Source: Mikania micrantha (Eukaryota > Streptophyta > Magnoliopsida > Asterales > Asteraceae). From it: DNA of 64,000 bases. The stretch's first letter is position 1; each line of letters begins with the position of its first letter. Location of the stretch: assembly GCA_009363875.1 (NCBI GenBank), contig CM018680.1:70695139-70759138 (forward strand). Reading direction: 5' to 3'. The position numbers and the translations under genes are program-made. Under the pieces are notes generated by a model, which searched no databases, was not told the DNA's origin, and was given only the letters and a program-made list of their open reading frames with translations. Below, piece after piece: positions 11,197-20,232 of this stretch.

Positions 11197-11406
11197 CTGG
11201 GTTATAGGGAATTAGGTTACTAGAAATGGTTGACCTAGTCTATAACCATAGGATACCCTAGTATGAACTATTTCATACACTAGTTAGTATATTCAGGAAT
11301 TCATGCTTATGTGTTTATTACATGTTACCTGAACTCCTGTTATACATCTGATATGCATATACTACTTATTAATTTCTTCCTTACGTGTGCCCTAATGATT
11401 CGATAA

Positions 11407-11519
11407 GGACATGCACGTGGTGTATCGTAAAGGTGGTGGGACGTTGGCTAGGGCAGTTGTGACTGACCCTTACATATGCCCTATATATATATACCATTTA
11501 CGGTACATTAGGTGGATGT
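11407..11519 (+). repeat. Structured module X, copy 2 (gypsy B leader)
   Basis: Core GGTGGGACGTTGGCTAGGGC, TGTG loop instead of TGCG, then CATATGCCCTATATATA. Arms: GGACATGCAC and TGTATCGTAAA on the left face TTTACGGTACA and GTGGATGTC on the right, with several G-T wobbles. Confidence 0.75.
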
Positions 11520-11633
11520 CAGTATTGAAGAATGTGGGAACTACCCGTTTGGGAAATTATCTGTTTAGGAAATTAACTGCTTAGGAATTATCTGCTTTAG
11601 GAACTATATGTTGATTATAGATCACCAGGCAAG

Positions 11634-11744
11634 GGCACACCCGTGGTATACTACAAAGGTGGTGGGACGGTGGCTAGGGCAGTTGCGACTGACCCTTAAA
11701 TATGCCCTATACATATACCATTTGTAGTATATTGGGGGTCTGTC
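11634..11744 (+). repeat. Structured module X, copy 3 (gypsy B leader)
   Basis: TATACTACAAA (11647-11657) is the exact reverse complement of TTTGTAGTATA (11721-11731); outside it ACCC faces GGGGGT. The core is GGTGGGACGGTGGCTAGGGC. Copies 2 and 3 start 227 bp apart. Confidence 0.8.
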
Positions 11745-12349
11745 AGTGCCAGAAATTTAGGATATTATTAGGAATTGCTTTAAGATTATGGTTGAAGGTA
11801 TGTTTGTTGGAGTGGTTGGATTGACTCATGGATGATCACATTTGATAAACACTTATAAATTCACTTATGAAACACACGGATTTGACACGTAGGGTGCATA
11901 GGATCAACGAACGATATGAACGATTAGTGATGGAATATGGACTTGGGTGATGATATAGACACTTGGTGATAATATAAACGCATAGTGATGATACTAATAC
12001 TTAGTGATGGTATGGACCCTTAATGAGAGTAAACTATAGGGAGGATATGAACACTTAGTGACAATAAGAGCACTTAGTGATGGTATGGACCCTTATTAAA
12101 GATTATGGACATTGAGATTTGATATGGAATTTAGTGAACTTAGACATTAAGGAAAACTTTAATGTCAGGTGAACTTAGACATTAGGTGAACTTAGAAATA
12201 GGTAAACCTACATGTCAGGTGAACTTAGACATTAGGCTAACCTAATTGTCCAAGGGAACTAGAGACCACTTCACTCAAAATTATCCTATCCAGGATAAGG
12301 TTTGTGAAGTGAAGATATGGTGAAATACATGATACACCCTAAACATTAA

Positions 12350-12452
12350 CAAGGGCATAATCGTGGTGCAATGGAACGGTGTAGGGGATATTGCGATCTA
12401 CCTCTGCATATGCCCTATATATAAGCTTGTTGCATTGCATCGGGAGGTTGTC
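12350..12452 (+). repeat. Structured module X, copy 4 (gypsy B leader)
   Basis: The most divergent copy: GGAACGGTGTAGGGGATATTG then TGCATATGCCCTATATATA is a shared frame with a changed core, yet TGCAATG (left arm) still faces CATTGCA (right arm). It lies 240 bp before the gag start. Confidence 0.65.
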
Positions 12453-12692
12453 AGTGTTGGTATAGGGTGGGGAATGTATAGGACTTAGGAATAGCTAGCT
12501 AATATTAGTTATGACCAACTAGGACACTTAGTATAATTTTAGGAAATTTAAAATTTTTATGAGTTTAATGACAGATAGGAGAGAAATATAGTTCCTATAT
12601 GTAATCTTAACTGTCTCAATGAACTCATTTGACCATTGTTTGTATGACTTACGCTGTAAACGGTAGTAACATGTTTCTAATTTCTCAGAAAC

Positions 12693-13522
12693 ATGCCGCC
12701 GCGCCGTCACAACGAAGATGACTCAAACAATGGGGATGCTAACAACAGTAATGCCAACTCCGGCATACAAGAGTTAGCAACACTTATTTCTGGATTGGTG
12801 AACCAGTTGACTCAGGCCAATCAGAACATCAATCAAAACAGAGGAGGTGCAAATCCGCCAACTTGCACATTCAAGCATTTCAACTCCTGTAATCCGCTGA
12901 AGTTCACGGGTGCTGAATCAGCCACTGGTCTACTGCAGTGGTTTGAGAGCATGGAGAATACCTTCATCAACAGCGATTGTCTTGAGAACTTGAAGGTGCG
13001 CTATGCCACCAGTGTTTTCCAAAAGAAAGCACTGACCTGGTGGAATGGCGAAAAGCAAACTAGGGGAGTTGATGCCGCTCTAGCGCTAACATGGAAAGAG
13101 GTCAAGGACCTGATGACCACTGAATTCTGTCCTAGAAGCGAGATGAGGAAGCTTGAGACTGAGTTCTGGGAACTCAAGCAGGACAGTGGGGAGAATGTTA
13201 TCTACAATACTCAGTTTCATGAGTATAGTCTGCTGGTACCTCATCTGGTGACTCCCTTGGAGAGGGCGATTGAGAAGTACATCGGGGGTCTGCTGATGCA
13301 GATTCAAGATACTGTTTACGGAAGCAATCCCAAAATACTTGAGGCTGCGATTCGTTTATCTGCTACACTTACTGATAATCACGTCAAAGCTGGAACACTC
13401 ACAAGGAAAGGGACGAAGAAAACTGAGGGAAAATCTACTGTAAAAGAAACAAAGACTGAGGTAAAGACTGAAGCTGCTAGTTCATCTAAAAGCAGCAACA
13501 AGAAGAGGAAGACAGAAACTTC
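12693..13522 (+). CDS. gag: Gypsy B Gag (capsid part)
   Basis: Starts MPPRRHNEDDSNNGDAN and contains the Ty3-type retrotransposon gag domain, about residues 55-200, with FKHFNSCNPLKFTGAE, LQWFESMENTF, ALTWWNGE and FWELKQDSGENV. The capsid-like protein packages element RNA. A Lys/Ser-rich linker (KKTEGKSTVKETKTEV) follows. The zinc knuckles lie in the next frame: after about 13522 this frame reads WSLLLLQSLH, which is not Gag-like, so the true protein ends or shifts here. The shift is -1 within the overlap 13490-13522. The first Met is used; 1.5 kb of leader precedes it. Confidence 0.85.
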
Positions 13523-15709
13523 ATGGTCACTGCTCCTGCTGCAAAGTCTGCACAGCAATCACCCAACAACACCACTGCCAGAAATTACACTGGGAATACT
13601 CCCCAATGTAATACTTGCAGATATCATCACATGCCAAACTTGCCTTGTCGCGTCTGCAACAACTGTGGCAAGTATGGCCATTTTGCTAATGTTTGCCGGA
13701 GTGCACCGCAAGCACAAAGGATGCAACATGCACCGCTTGCACTGCCAGCTCCTCAAGCTCAACCCATTCCAGGTGTACCCGTTCGCCAGGTACCTCAAGC
13801 ACAGGCAAGAGCCTGTTATGAGTGTGGTGAAGTGGGTCATTTCAGGAATCAATGCCCAAAGTTGACCGGGAACAATCAGAGGGTGGCAAGACGCCGGTCG
13901 TTCCAACTGAATGCTCCAGCTGCTCAAGCCAACCAGGACGTGGTCAACGGTACATTTCTAATCAACAACTCTTATGCATCTGTCTCATTTGATTCTGGTG
14001 CCGATAGGAGTTTCGTTTCATATGAATTTGAATGCTTGCTTGGTAGAACACGTACATATTTAGATAAACCGTTTAACGTGGAGGTGGCTGACGGAAACAC
14101 TATTGATATTGACACTGTTATTATCGGATGTACTGTGAACTTAAATGATCACGTTTTCCTGATTGATCTTATACCTATGCATCTTGGTAGCTTTGATGTA
14201 ATCATAGGCATGGATTGGTTAGCCACCCACAAAGCGGAGATAGTTTGCCATGAGAAATACATACGTATTCCATTGCCTTCGGGTGAAACTTTAAGAGTCT
14301 TTGGAGAAACTTCTAGCAAAGGTCTTAAGCTTATGTCATGCACTAAAGCACACAAGTACCATAGGAAGAACTGCATAGCATTTTTAGCTCATATTGTGGA
14401 GAAGAAGGATAAAGGAAAGAGAGTTGAAGATGTTCCGGTGATCAGAGATTTCCCAGAAGTATTTCCAGATGATTTGCCGGGTCTTCCGCCAGAACGTCAA
14501 GTAGAGTTTCGAATAGACTTAGTACCTGGTGCGAACCCAGTCGCCAAAGCTCCCTACAGACTTGCGCCTTCGGAGTTGCAAGAATTGGCGAGCCAACTGC
14601 AAGAGCTGACTGATAAAGGATTTATTCGCCCGAGCCATTCGCCATGGGGTGCACCGGTCTTGTTTGTTAAGAAGAAGGATGGGTCGTTCCGAATGTGCAT
14701 CGACTATCGCGAATTAAACAAACTTACCATTAAGAATCGATATCCACTGCCGCGCATTGATGATCTCTTCGATCAGCTTCAAGGCTCGACATGGTTTTCA
14801 AAGATCGATCTGAGGTCTGGGTATCATCAACTTCGCGTACATGATGATGATATTCCCAAGACGGCTTTCAGAACAAGATATGGCCATTATGAGTTTCTGG
14901 TAATGCCTTTCGGCCTTACCAATACACCTGCAGTTTTCATGGACCTCATGAACTGTGTCTGCAGGCCATACTTGGATAAGTTTGTGATTGTGTTCATTGA
15001 CGATATTTTGATATACTCAAAGACCAAGGAAGAGCACGAGAAACACCTTAAGTTGGTTTTGGAGATCCTAAGAAAAGAGCAACTATATGCTAAATTCTCT
15101 AAATGTGAATTTTGGCTTAAGGAAGTTCAATTCTTGGGACACATAGTCAATGAAAATGGTGTTCACATGGATCCTGCAAAGATTGAAGCCATGAAGAATT
15201 GGAGTACACCGAAAACACCAACGGAGATTCGATCGTTTCTTGGACTTGCCGGTTACTATCGGCGGTTTATTTCGAATTTCTCCCGGATTGCTGTCCCTCT
15301 CACTTCTTTGACACAAAAGAATAAACCATATGAGTGGGGACCGAAGCAAGAAGAGGCATTTCAGACTTTGAAGCGGAAACTTTGTGATGCTCCTGTCTTG
15401 ACACTGCCTGATGGAAATGATGATTTTGTGGTTTATTGTGATGCATCCAACCTAGGACTCGGTTGTGTTCTCATGCAACGGGGAAAGGTTGTGGCTTATG
15501 CATCAAGGCAGCTGAAGATTCACGAGAAGAAATACACTACACACGACTTGGAACTTGGTGCAGTCGTGTTTGCTTTGAAGATATGGAGACATTATCTTTA
15601 TGGCACTAAGTGTGTAGTGTTCGCTTACCATAAGAGTTTGCAACATATTCTTAATCAGAAAGAACTTAACGTGAGACAACGAAGATATACCAGCCGAACC
15701 TATGCATAA
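13490..15709 (+). pseudogene. pol: Gypsy B nucleocapsid-protease-RT-RNase H, truncated
   Basis: Numbering from the Met at 13523: two CCHC zinc knuckles (45-58 CNNCGKYGHFANVC; 98-111 CYECGEVGHFRNQC), a retropepsin with active site DSGA (157-160) and IIGMDWL, reverse transcriptase (about 330-520) with YPLPRIDDL, FSKIDLRSGYHQ and catalytic FIDD (491-494), and RNase H from FVVYCDAS (about 635). The RNase H motif normally read TDHKS is AYHKS (701-705), so a catalytic Asp is lost. After RQRR (721) the frame enters LTR sequence and stops seven residues later. Integrase and chromodomain are absent. Copies DNA from RNA in intact relatives; this copy is defective. Confidence 0.9.
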
Positions 15710-17394
15710 AAGTGACATAGGTTCACTGCATCCATGAGAGAAAAACACGATTTTATTTCGATTAACTAAGGGTTAAGGGTAATTGAGGCTAAAGTTATTG
15801 TGTATGAACATGCATGCATGGATGACTATAAGATGCCATCTTTCTAACATGATAACCAATTTAAGTTTGACATTTTTATAAAATAAATGTGTATGAAGAT
15901 AACTTAAAAACTAATCTCTTAAATCTTGACGATGATTTTAACAACTTTGAGAAAGGTGGCCGGTTGATTGAGCATGCATGTATGTATAAGTATGGAATAA
16001 GTGGGATTACCATCTTTACACATATATATACATATATGTGAGTGTGTGCATGGGAGTCCAAAAATTTATTAAACTTAGATGATGGTAAAGGAGCTAGCAA
16101 ATTAAACTATAAAAGCATGATGACTAGTTATAAAATATTGGTGGAATTATTTTAACTTAGATACAACAAACTAAGTTAATGACACAACTAATAAATGGAA
16201 GAAAACACGTTGTAATAATCAATCGAAATGAAATGTTTATGCTTACAAATTTGAACGCATATAAACTACAGGTTGATTGAGTTACTTTTGATTTCACAAT
16301 ACGCGAGCGCGCATCATACTAAAACACTGATTCTAAGGACTCAGGTGAGTTCTCGTAACCTCCCTTTCTTTAAACTGTTTTGTTTTAAAACTCGGAGGTG
16401 AAGCATGTATACCAAATTAAATATTATTTGATAACACAAGGTTAATACCTGTTTATCAATATGATATTCACATTTAAAATTTTCATTATTTATGGATTGT
16501 CTCTTACATTTATATATCCGTGTAAACATTGTCATTGACTTCGGTCAATAACAATGATTACATGTATTGTCACAAACTCCGTGAATCATCGCCTTTAACT
16601 TCGGTTAATTGCTTTGACATCATGTATTGTCACGTGGATGGTTTCCACTCCATGAATCATTGCCTTTAACTACGGTTAATTGCTTTGACTTCATGTATAG
16701 TCACATGGTTAGCCACCACTCCATGGATCATGTTTTTGACTTATGTTAATTACATAATGACCATGTATAGTCACAGATATTATTTTAGAATATTGATGTT
16801 GAGATTGATTGAATGGTTATGTGGTTGATTATCTATGATTGACTATGACTGATTGGATATGTGATTATGTGTTTGTGTATGTGTTTGATTGTTGAGTTTG
16901 GAGATTTGTTGGATTATCTCATACAGGTATTCTGGTGGATTTTCTCAGAAAATCATAAGCATTTATACTCGTTTTATACAAACTTTTTATAAAACCATTT
17001 TAAACTTAAACTTTTAAATTCATTTTATAAAACCTTTTAAGTATAAAAACTTGTGATTACTCACCAACTACTTAGTAGTTGACACTTGATTTTCCTACAT
17101 GTTTCAGGTAATGAAGCACAGTAGGTTGAGGATGAAGAACTCAAACTTTTGGACATCATCATATAGGATCTTGGACTTAGCTAATTAACTGAAACTCTGG
17201 CGAATTGAATTTAGTTAGATAGCTAATTCTTTTTGTAATTGATGTAACTATTTCATGATGAACATGATTTTTGTGTAATTAATTTCGTTGATTGAATGTT
17301 ATATGATGATTTGATTTAGATGCCCACGGGCTTTGAACAATCTACACATCCCTCGTGGCATCCCGACGTTTCCGCCATCGGTCGGGGTGTTACA
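15684..17394 (+). repeat. 3' LTR of gypsy B, lacking its first part
   Basis: Matches 9471-11181 at a constant offset of 6213 bp with about 15 substitutions. Positions 8122-9470 of the LTR have no counterpart. Ends GGTCGGGGTGTTACA at 17394. Confidence 0.9.
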
Positions 17395-17694
17395 GTCCAT
17401 CAAGCTCAAATTCAAGAATCTAAATTCAAAGTGGAATCAAAAGAACGAAAGCTAAAGATCATGTTCAAAGAAATCTAATTCAGTGTGTGATCTGAAAACA
17501 AAGGATCCTAATCAAGAATCAACTATCATTGTGGAATCATGGAAATTCTAAAGATCAAAATTAAGAGACTCGAGAAAATCAGAAATCATAAATGTGTGTG
17601 AATCATTGAAATAATGATATCATTAAAATCTAATGAAATCATTAATACTTGAGTCAAGGTGGATGTCAGTTGTATAGAAATAAAGACCACGTGT

Positions 17695-17935
17695 AACACA
17701 CATAAAGTCCCGGCATAAATAGTAGACTCTTGTAGTCAATCTATATGGGCAACAACGTGAACTATCAAATGAAATCAAAATCAAGAGAATCAAAGAAGAT
17801 CAAGAATCAAAGGATATCCGTAAAGTCCCGGCATGTACAGTAGACCAGTGGGTCAAGCTGATATGGGCATCATTAAAATCCCGACATACACAGGTAGACT
17901 CCTTGTGAGTCATGCCTGATATGGGTCACGTGTGA
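17695..17935 (+). repeat. Hairpin family Y in LTR-A
   Basis: Three units share AAAGTCCCGGCAT or AAATCCCGACAT, then a small hairpin and TATGGGCA or TATGGGTCA. The hairpins are GACT-CTTGT-AGTC (near 17730), GACC-AGTG-GGTC (near 17843) and GACTC-CTTGT-GAGTC (near 17897). Inverted copies lie in LTR-C at about 20480-20710. Confidence 0.6.
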
Positions 17936-18186
17936 GAGGGTACAACTTGTACAACCACCAACAACTAAGTCTAATTGATTGAGTCAAATAAGGCCCAATC
18001 ATCATGTCTTAGCTGTATTTAAATGCTTAATTATTAGTTTAATTAAACATTTAATGTTATATTTCTACAAGTGCTTTTGGGAAATCATGAAAACCATGGT
18101 GAACTCAAGAGATCAAAGGTAAATCAAATTGTGGAAATCAGAATCTATATCAAAGGTGAATGGAGTGAAATGCTTAATTATCATTA

Positions 18187-18297
18187 ACAACAATATGATA
18201 AGCAGTCCGGTATGTGGTGGGACGGTGGCTGGGGCTTGTCCCCTACATATGCCCTATATATAAGCATACTTGATTGGATAGCATAGGTGGTTGTTGA
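18187..18297 (+). repeat. Structured module X, copy 5
   Basis: GGTGGGACGGTGGCTGGGGC, a GGGG-CTTGT-CCCC inner hairpin, then CATATGCCCTATATATA. Outer arms AACAACA (18187-18193) with TGTTGTT-type sequence near 18290, inner GTATG with CATAC. Confidence 0.7.
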
Positions 18298-18423
18298 TGA
18301 GGTTAAGGTTGTCACTTCGGGGGATCAAGGTAAACATTTTCAGGGTAATCAAATGCTATGAATTATATGTTATGGAATCAAAGTAGTGGAATGAAATGCT
18401 TAATTATCACCAGGAACAATATA

Positions 18424-18520
18424 ACATGTGGTTTAGTATGTGGTGGGACGGTGGCTGGGCGGGCGGTAAGTTCGACCCTACATATGCCCTATATATAAGC
18501 ATACTGAACTGGATGGTATA
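18424..18520 (+). repeat. Structured module X, copy 6
   Basis: GGTGGGACGGTGGCTGGGCG core, CATATGCCCTATATATA end; left arm CATGTGGTTTAGTATG pairs with right arm CATACTGAACTGGATG through one mismatch and three wobbles. Starts 237 bp after copy 5. Confidence 0.75.
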
Positions 18521-18950
18521 GGTGGTTAATGGTGAGGTTAAGGTTGTCATTCAGGTTATTTAAACTCATTTTTATAAAACTATATGAACTCACCAACCAA
18601 GTTTTGACTTTATTTTTGCATGACTTCTCAGGTGACGAACAGGTCAACTGAAGAGTTATATCTTTTTGGACTAGGTTACCAGATAGATGACCTAGCTTTT
18701 TGGACCTGCATATTTTGAAGCATCATTATACAGATTTATTTTGTATATCTTGTGCAGATACAATATAGAAGATTTATGATGTGATAGTAGTTTTACATTG
18801 TTAAATTATAAACTTAACTTATGTAATTTGACTTTGTAATTCTATTTTATTTTATCAGTTTTCTCATTTATATATCATGTGCAATGTAAACAATCTGATC
18901 ATCCCGATTATCACTCACGATATCGTGCCCCGGGAAAAACTAGCCGTTTT

Positions 18951-19403
18951 TTTTAAATAGTTGTTATAGATTTAAAAAGAATTATTTTTTCCCTCTCAAA
19001 TAATGTCGTTACATGTCTTTTTTTAAAAAAAATTTTTGATGGCCCACTTTACTTTTGCATTTGGACCGCACTTAATGAAGTGCTTGTGAAAGAAATGCAT
19101 TGCATTCAAACATATCCTTGTTACTGCCACCTTTCCTCGTGTGACATGCTTTGGCTGTGACGTGCGCAATGCAGGGCGTCTAAGACTGCATTTACTACAT
19201 GCGTCATAGTCATCACTGCCACGTCAGCATTTTACTCTTTCTTTTCGCATGCATTCTCTCTCCTTTTTTTAACTCCAACGCATCCTTCCTATATACATTC
19301 TCTCTCTTCCACATCACCATTTCATTTTCTATTAAAAAGAAAACTTTAAATGTAATGGGGCCCACGTTTGGTGCATTTGATTGCACTTCACCAAGTGCAA
19401 AGA
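18951..19403 (+). mobile_element. Harbinger/Tourist-like fragment between two LTRs
   Basis: Holds AAACTAGCCGTTTTTT (compare 4160-4235) and, from 19183, a copy of the Harbinger subterminal arm (GTCATCACTGCCACGTCAGC, CATTTTACTCTTTC, two CATTCTCTCTC blocks) ending in GTGCAAAG where LTR-C starts. No coding sequence. It may be another family member or a displaced piece of the element at 2112-5319. Confidence 0.55.
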
Positions 19404-19860
19404 TGTCACACCCCTAGCCGGCGGGGTTGGATCGGAGTCCCCGTTGGGCGGAAGGTTCCCGAGGTGAAATATCGTGGATGATAATCGTGATGATCAGATT
19501 GTTTACATTGCACATGATATAAATGAGAAATGCTAAATAGAATAGAATTACAAAGTTAAATTACATCAGTATTGCTTATAATTTAACAATGTAAATCTAC
19601 CATCAACATCATAAATTTTCTATCTTGTTTGTGCACAAGATATACAAAATATATTGTATAATAATGTTCCAAAAGTATGCAGGTCCAAAATACTAAGTCT
19701 TCTATCTGAAGTCCTAGTCCAAAAAAAATGACTTCTTACTTGACCTGTTCGTCACCTGAGAAGTCATGCAAAAAGATCAAGTCAACACATGGTTGGTGAG
19801 TTCATGTAGTTTAGTTATTGAAAAATATATTTGTGAACCTTTTAGGTAAAACCTTAACCT

Positions 19861-19987
19861 CATTAACATCACCTGTATCATCCAGCTCGGTATGCTTATA
19901 TATAGAGCATACCCCTGAGTCGAGCCTACGATCCGCCCAGACGCCATCCCACCACATACTAAACCGCATAGGACATTGGTGTTAATG
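19861..19987 (-). repeat. Structured module X, copy 8
   Basis: Outer arms CATTAAC (19861-19867) and GTTAATG (19981-19987) are exact reverse complements. Minus-strand core TGGTGGGATGGCGTCTGGGC, end TATGCTCTATATATAAGC. Confidence 0.7.
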
Positions 19988-20105
19988 ATAATTAAGCATT
20001 TTACCTACCATTCTCTTCTATGATCGTCTGAGATTGAAAAAACTAAGTATAACAGTTTGAAACACATGATAACATTGATAACCTCTTCGGTACCAACCTT
20101 AACCT

Positions 20106-20232
20106 CATTAACATCACATGTATTATCCAGCTCGGTATGCTTATGTATAGGGCATACCCCTGAGTCGAGCCTACGACCCGCCCAGATGCCATCCCACCAC
20201 ATACTAAGCCGCATAGGACATTGATATTAATG
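20106..20232 (-). repeat. Structured module X, copy 7
   Basis: Same layout 245 bp away from copy 8: minus-strand TGGTGGGATGGCATCTGGGC and TATGCCCTATACATAAGC, with CATTAA/TTAATG outer arms and a GCTTAGTATG/CATACCGAGC inner stem that keeps most pairs. Confidence 0.7.

Larger units (their letters stand above)
8122..17394 (+). mobile_element. Ty3/gypsy retrotransposon B with internal deletion
   Basis: Order: 5' LTR (8122-11181), initiator-Met-type primer binding site, 1.5-kb leader, gag, protease, RT, RNase H, then an abrupt join to the 3' LTR. Integrase, chromodomain, polypurine tract and the first 1.35 kb of the 3' LTR are missing. LTR ends are TGTAAC...GTTACA. The two LTR copies overlap over about 1.7 kb and differ at roughly 15 positions by eye, about 1 percent, so insertion is recent. 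The 5-bp flanks (ggaag before 8122, gtcca after 17394) do not match, so the 5' boundary is uncertain or the flank was altered. The element sits inside the older LTR-A. Confidence 0.8.
17395..18950 (+). mobile_element. Gypsy LTR-A, 3' portion
   Basis: Runs parallel to the reverse complement of LTR-C from about 21003 down to about 19470: GTCCATCAAGCTCAAATTC here against GTCCATCGAGTTCAAATTT there, through to CAATCTGATCATCCCGATTA and the CGGGAA block. It stops about 65 bp short of the LTR end seen in C and joins Harbinger-like sequence. Contains hairpin family Y and module X copies 5 and 6. No gene. Confidence 0.75.

Noticed and set aside
11634..11744. Hammerhead ribozyme (retrozyme) as identity of module X
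   Set aside because: The hammerhead core words CTGATGA and GAAA are not arranged as required. Twister-type conserved bases were also not found.
13523..13865. Continuation of the gag frame past 13522
   Set aside because: It overlaps the zinc-knuckle frame and reads unlike Gag; the other frame holds the CCHC motifs.
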